Assembly (NCBI GenBank): GCA_964019155.1
Contig: OZ025244.1
Span: 39,743,545 to 39,807,544, forward strand
Direction: 5' to 3'
DNA from: Osedax fenrisi
Lineage: Eukaryota > Annelida > Polychaeta > Sabellida > Siboglinidae
DNA: 64,000 bases
Shown: piece after piece, positions 58,011 to 64,000 of the stretch
Layout: each line of letters begins with the position of its first letter
How positions within the stretch are numbered: position 1 is the first letter of the stretch
The notes under the pieces: model-generated
What the model was told of the DNA's origin: nothing
The model's database searches: none
Seen by the model: only the letters and a program-made list of their open reading frames with translations
Translations under genes and position numbers: made by a program

Positions 58011-58333
58011 AAGCAAATTTGGCCCATGGCCCAAATTTGGGCCCTGGCCCACAGTTTAAGAAACCCTGTTCTATAGTATATTTTTATATATACTGAAATA
58101 TCTTACATATATAAATATCATATATATATTTAAAATTAATGATGAGTTTGTATTAATAATGAGAGTATCTATCATACAGGTATGCATGTTTTCATAGTTA
58201 TTGATATTACCAGTATATAGCAGAGATATTTAACTATGTATATGTTCACTGCTATTTGATATATATAGGCAATGTGAATTGATATTAATATCAATGAATG
58301 ATCTTTATTCTAAATAGATATGTTTATGTAACC

Positions 58334-58335
<2 letters not shown>

Positions 58336-58392
<57 letters not shown>
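58336..58392. repeat. (TA)n microsatellite
   Basis: About 28 TA units. Confidence 0.95.
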
Positions 58393-58398
<6 letters not shown>

Positions 58399-58774
58399 CC
58401 CTGTTAGAATAATATAGTATAATATACACACTGATACAATGGAATGCCTGTGTATATCACTATCTGTTATTCACTATACCCTGATTGGGTACTATACTAT
58501 AGAATAGATAATAATAGATTATATATATTAAATATGTATCAAATTGATACTATCAATGTATTTTTTTAAATATACATATTACACTTTCATAAAAAAACAC
58601 TGAATTCACATATGTAAAATAAATATCAAATAATGTGCATGCATACCTTGTGATAATATATTATAATATAATATATTCTATATAATATATTCTAATGTTA
58701 ATATATTTTTTTATACACAAAATGTAATTAATAATTATAATAAATATGCATAAATAGTACTAAAATGATTTATG

Positions 58775-58777
<3 letters not shown>

Positions 58778-58840
<63 letters not shown>
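58778..58840. repeat. (TA)n microsatellite
   Basis: About 31 TA units. Confidence 0.95.
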
Positions 58841-58846
<6 letters not shown>

Positions 58847-61800
58847 CTTGGTGTACAATATTAATCTGAGTGTATAATATAACAAATTAATTAGGAAAGA
58901 TACATATTATAACTGTGCCTAGCTTTGATAGTTTTATTATGACCAAGGACAGGACATCTTCTTTCTAACTCAGCAATGCACAGATATATAATACCCATAG
59001 ATATTGAGTGAGGTGTCCTCACTCTAATGTCTATGATAATACCTAATTATATATCTTATATATTGTAGTAATTACAATTATTGGTAACATTTTTTTCAAC
59101 ATCAAGTGCAGTGAAAATAATAAAAATTAAGGAAAATCAATATATATTATTATTATAAATAAATTGAAAAGGATTAGATTAAAGGCCATGTCACTATTAT
59201 AAAATATCACACATAAAACGTATTATCATTATGAATATATATTTATATATAGAATGGCAGAATAATGATGTCCTTATCATACTCAAATAATTATCTTCAT
59301 CAGATAAAATAAACTAGAATTTATGTTAGATAAACAATTCATATATTATTACTTAAATATATAATTTTAAATATGTATATTTATTAAGATGAGTATTAAT
59401 GTATACATTACTATACATTACATAATATACTTCAATATTTTGTTTTTGTGGCGTATTAAAACGTACTTCACTGATTATAATCTTATTTTTAAACTATTCC
59501 CATATTATTATTATTGTTATTATTATTATCATTATCGTCATATTTACTTCACATATCCTTCTTTATCTTTATTTATTTTATCTTTATCTTTGTTTTTTTT
59601 GTTTTATCATAGATAGGATGATTATTCCCTATTACATTTGTTGTTTTAGCTCTGTTGTTATGGCTTAGCTGTTGTTATAGCTCTGCGATATGTGTCGGGG
59701 AGTATGGGTATCAGTATACATTCTAATGGCTCTAGAATATTCCCATGACCAGAAAGTTGCTCTTACCAGCTATAGTTTGTCATCTATAATACATAATATT
59801 AATTAATGAAAGCTGTAGTTTCTATGTTAATTGTCTGTCTAGTTGTATCTTTCTTATTATTGCATGTGTAAACCATCATTCTTATTGTTCATTATTAAAT
59901 GATTGTTTCATGTGATTTCGTGATCTTTTTAACTATCGAATATCATAATTTAAAATGACATCAATTAATTGTCATATTACATAATTATGGTAATAATATA
60001 CTTACATAATTAAAATATGTATTTATAGAAATATATATATATATATATAAACTTGTGTGTATGGGTGTATGTACACACACGCATGTAATACTGATCCACT
60101 AACACATCTATCTTACTCCTCTTACAATGTAAGTCTTACATACACTTGTTAGTTAGTCAACCTGCCACTACATACCTTTCTTATTTACCTGATTATAGTA
60201 CATATACCTACACAATATATATATTCAAATAGACGATTTGTTCAACATATTTAGAAGAAGTAATGCATATGTAATTAGTTATGCTAATGATGCAGGTACT
60301 GCAGTATAATAAATGTATTGGTGATTCTTCTTAAAAATCTATATAAATGCCATATGATATAATATTTCTGTAAACTTTAAATTATTCCTTCTCACCTGTT
60401 TAATCTTAATGACAGGTAACAATTAATGAGGGTAGTAGTAGTCATGTTATTTAACAACAATCAAGGTGATTTTTTGTATTTAATTTATTGCATATCTACA
60501 TATATGTATAAAAAGCTCCATTAATTGATCATATAAATCATGTATTTATAAGACAAATTTATCATGAATTATTAGAAATTTTATATTATTTTAAATAATA
60601 ATTGTATTATAAACCACTATATAGAATCATATAGAAAGCAACTATTTAACAACCTATATAAATGAATAGCAATACATATTTGTATAATGACAGCCATACT
60701 GCATCAGTGGCAGTATCATCAGGTTTAGTTACCCTGGTCAGTGGCTAAGCATATAGTTATAACTATAGTTATAGGCTTATAAGGTTTATAACAAAGTAAT
60801 AAGGGATAGCATTGCTTAGTTTCTGTCTAGTGAACTGTCTAGTTATTGACAGGACTACGTTCTATGTAAACTTGCAATACATCTTACTCTTCTATTTTGT
60901 ATTATACTTTATATATATATATCACAAAATGATATATTGAACTATAAAAATAATAAGTTGTAATATTCTACGAAACATACATTTAATGAAAAAAAAAATG
61001 CTATGAGTGCTTTATAAATATTTAAATATAGACAATGATTTGAGAGTATCACCAGGGGTACACAATGAACAATAGATTATTTACTGAAGTATGTGCATAT
61101 CACAGAATAGCAAGTATAGCCTATATAGATATAACCTATGCTGAATGCCTAGGTGTCTACAATAGAGGGCCTATAACTATAAGCTTGTGATCATTAATCA
61201 CAGCAGGTAGTGACATCTATGATTCATGGAGAAGTCATATGGTATGAATCATACAGTTGAACAAGTGACTATGAGTCATGCATACATAGCAGAGCTAAGC
61301 ATACATAGTTGAATGAACTACAACTATGAATATTTAAATATATATGACAGTATATTAAATAATATATATATAAATATACAAAATTATTATCAATCTCGAG
61401 ACAGTATTCAAATGTGATAATTACATATATATAAGTAAAAATATAAACTATTTAATATATAGTTTATATATAATTAATTATATATACTAAAAGATCAATA
61501 TTGTTTTTTTTCATGAAATATTTCATGGTTTAATACTAAAGGGTAACATTTTAAATATAAAAAATAACATATTAAATTATAGATATTAAATAAATTCAAT
61601 ATAGTGATTAATTTTTACTTTTTACATGTATAATATATGTATGACATGATTTTAAATATTATAATACTTGAATTGCCATGAAAGGATTTAGCTCAAGCAC
61701 AAGAAATAGGTTACTAGTTATACAACTAATTAAGTGTAATTCACTATGATGAATTAGAAGGTAAACATTATATTTATAATACATAAAATTAAAAATAAAT

Positions 61801-62694
61801 ATATATTTTATATTAATATCTTTAATATTGATAATAAAAGTTTATTAAATAGCACTAAAATATGTTGTTGATGCCCTTTCGATCATCCACACTATTCAAT
61901 AATATAGTATGAATACAAATAATATAAAATTATACAATGAAAATAAATAATAAACCCATGTTATGACTGAAATATGATAACATATGGGATTCATGATTGG
62001 AGGTATGGATTAAATGAGGTAATGTTGGTATGAACTTATAATGGGAACTAATAGAATGGACTCAAGAAGGGAGGGAGTACCAGAGATTAGGAGCAAAGTG
62101 GGAAATAGTGTAACAATACAATTGATAGTAATATGAATAAATAGTTTTGATAATCAATAACAAAATTATAAAACTATTCAATACAAGTGTCTAGTATATG
62201 AATAATTTATATATTTATTTATAATGTATTGTTAAATAAACATTAGTAATTAGTGAATACACTCGAAAGACTTAATAATAGTTACATTGTTATCATATAA
62301 ATCTCATTATCTAGAAGAGCTTATAAATATTAGGTGTTGTAAGAAGTTAATCTTAAGAACAAAGAAAGTGGATTTCTTTTACAAATTGAATATATATATA
62401 ATTATATATTTATTGACTATAAATCTGCATGAAAATATCAATATATTACAAAATATAAAGAAATTTACTGAATTTTATATAAAAGTCATATTATATAAAC
62501 TATTATAAATATCATTACCATATAAATATGAATTCTTATAACATAAATAATAATACTATACTTATTTAAATAAACAATATATATATATATATATATATAT
62601 TCAATGATTGTGGGTTTTTTTTATTATTTTTTATTATTTTCTATACAGGAAGTCACATTTTAAATATTAAATATTAAATATAAGATATTCACGA

Positions 62695-62885
62695 GTACTT
62701 TGTATTGATTATTTATGTGGCCGGTAATGGTTCGTGTCGGGGATGATGATCCAATTGTTGTGTGGGGGCAATTGTTGCCAGTACTCTTACTCTTGGCGAA
62801 AGTAAGTTCCATAAGGCATTGGATATAGAAACCCCAAATCCTCCAAGTTGATACACCTTTATCGACTTTCATTGGCAATCGATAT
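62695..62885. other. Isolated complex block, possible exon
   Basis: A non-repetitive, GC-richer island in AT-rich DNA. On the plus strand a frame from the ATG at about 62713 ends DDPIVVWGQLLPVLLLLAK directly before a consensus donor GTAAGT at about 62801. On the minus strand a longer frame (KVDKGVSTWRIWGFYIQC) starts after a TAG acceptor-like site. Neither matches a family I recognise, so the strand and identity stay open. Confidence 0.25.
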
Positions 62886-63122
62886 AAAGTATTCTAGGTA
62901 GATTTTTTTTATGACTATTTTTTTACTGATATCCTAGATAGAAATTTTATTTAATAATCTAATATTTTATTTAATATTATTTTAATTTTATACATGATTT
63001 TTCCCCCTACAATCATTAATTAGGTTACATCCAGGCTAATACCTAAACTCTGATTATTATTATTATTGTATATATATATATATATATATATGGAAGCAAT
63101 AATAAGAACAGCTATTAAATAT

Positions 63123-63158
<36 letters not shown>

Positions 63159-63245
63159 ATACTACATTCCGGAATGGATAATATCTCACAAATGATTAAC
63201 CAATTATAAGTTATATTGATATAAAATTAGCATATAAACTAGTAA

Positions 63246-63276
<31 letters not shown>

Positions 63277-64000
63277 GTATATGTATGTGATATTCTTTCG
63301 GAATTAATATATAGCTATTCAATTACACTTAAAATATACTACATTAAATAGTATCACACGATAATGTATAGATGTAGCAGATACGAGGTAAAGGTACGAG
63401 GTAAACCATGATAAGAGGGCTATCTGCAGGTTTATCACATGTGTATATCGACACTATTATTATTTATATCGTACATCAGTAATTACGATAATGATGACAA
63501 TTTATAGTATCGAATGTTTAACACTATTATCTTTACAGCTAGATAGATGAACGATATGCTAAGCTTTCGTTAGTTTAATAACATTTCTCATCTGCATATC
63601 ATTATATATCATTATAACAATGTTACTGCTATACTTTAAAGCTCTGTACTAAATAAAACAATACAATAAATAAACATATAATTAAACTAAATGTCATCAG
63701 GATTAACTAGTAACATTATACCAAGCATATCTCTCACTGAAAATATATACCTATGTATGGTTATCTATAATATAGATAATATAATATAACATATTATAAC
63801 ATAAGATAACATAACATAACATAACATAACATAAGATTATATGTAAAAAATATTATATCAGTCAAAATTATATAATTCTTAAATTAAAATTTGATATCAG
63901 CACGTGATAGGTAATTTCTAGATATATATATATATATATATATATCCATTTTATTTATATACTTATAATTCCCTTATATATACACTTATATAGGTCCATA
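62886..64000. other. AT-rich end of window
   Basis: TA arrays at about 63070-63091, 63128-63156, 63246-63271 and 63920-63944, and an (ATAAC)n tract at about 63785-63835. CpG becomes more frequent again from about 63160. No gene. Confidence 0.5.

Larger units (their letters stand above)
55365..58068 (-). mobile_element. Autonomous-looking hAT transposon (Charlie/ZBED-like), 2,704 bp
   Basis: Ends CAGGGGTTCTTAAACT and (inverted from the right) CAGGGTTTCTTAAACT form 16-bp TIRs with one mismatch. TTCTATAG is exactly duplicated at 55357-55364 and 58069-58076, the 8-bp target duplication of hAT elements. It contains a complete two-exon transposase in minus orientation (55483-57305). The upstream 760 bp is AT-rich, with a 160-bp tandem duplication and three units of about 75 bp rich in GGCCCAAG/GGCCCATGG. 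The same GGCCCA word occurs at the left end (ATGGCCAATT, ATGGCCCAA), as expected for subterminal transposase sites. Intact ends, coding region and target duplication indicate recent insertion. Confidence 0.95.
58077..62690. other. AT-rich, CpG-poor intron-like sequence
   Basis: No gene recognised over about 4.6 kb. TA arrays lie at 58336-58392 and 58778-58840. A mixed patch at 59640-59760 (TTTAGCTCTGTTGTTATGGC) and a T/C-rich patch at 59500-59600 show no frame of interest. Confidence 0.4.

Noticed and set aside
60705..60717. CAGTGGCAGTATC, identical to a stretch near the 5' end of U4 snRNA
   Set aside because: The surrounding sequence does not continue the U4 pattern; a 13-base match alone is not enough.

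Overview
This window looks like animal (metazoan) nuclear DNA from an AT-rich, repeat-laden genome. The evidence is GT-AG introns in a MARVEL-family membrane protein gene, a neuronal-calcium-sensor-type EF-hand exon, RTE and L2/CR1-type LINEs, a tRNA-derived SINE, a Charlie-like hAT transposon and very many long (TA)n arrays. Nothing looks bacterial, organellar or viral. I cannot name the species; an invertebrate is most likely.

Layout. About 0.2-2.4 kb: a SINE fragment and a decayed L2/CR1-type LINE. 3.0-3.7 kb: two tRNA-SINE copies in inverted orientation. 4.7-5.1 kb: a GC-richer island with CRE and E-box palindromes. 5.4-6.6 kb: an RTE LINE 3' fragment with a tandemly duplicated start, then a pogo-like MITE. 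7.6-7.9 kb (minus): one EF-hand exon whose splice donor overlaps a triplicated RFX X-box-like motif. 8.0-9.6 kb: another pogo-like MITE and a 46-bp dimeric ATAACGTAC array. 11.4-17.6 kb: GC islands, minisatellites and a TA-flanked GGGCAAAG element. 17.9-30 kb: a TIR family, SINEs, RTE fragments and a nearly full RTE reverse-transcriptase region at 27.6-29.3 kb. 31-34.7 kb: three large non-autonomous TIR elements almost end to end. 34.8-42.6 kb: a decayed LINE interrupted by a 305-bp MITE, a 5'-inverted L2-type LINE, and a 1.4-kb foldback element that carries a second copy of the same MITE.

From about 43 kb the character changes: CpG and TE density appear lower, and the only complete host gene found lies here. 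It is a four-exon, 183-residue four-TM MARVEL protein on the minus strand (45.13-49.48 kb). Its first coding exon is preceded by a roughly 370-bp (TAG)n array, beyond which a 5'-truncated L2-type LINE sits inside the same microsatellite. At 54.3-58.1 kb a hAT MITE, a second TIR-family copy and an apparently intact autonomous hAT element (2,704 bp, perfect 8-bp target duplication, two-exon 590-residue transposase) follow one another. The rest to 64 kb is AT-rich intron-like or intergenic DNA.

I found no convincing new multi-gene system. The observations most worth following are the intact hAT element, the MITE family whose 2-bp target duplication is proved by two reconstructed empty sites, the (TAG)n array at the MARVEL splice acceptor, the X-box cluster on the EF-hand exon donor, and the recurrent perfect palindromes. 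All boundaries were read by eye; no database search or folding was run.
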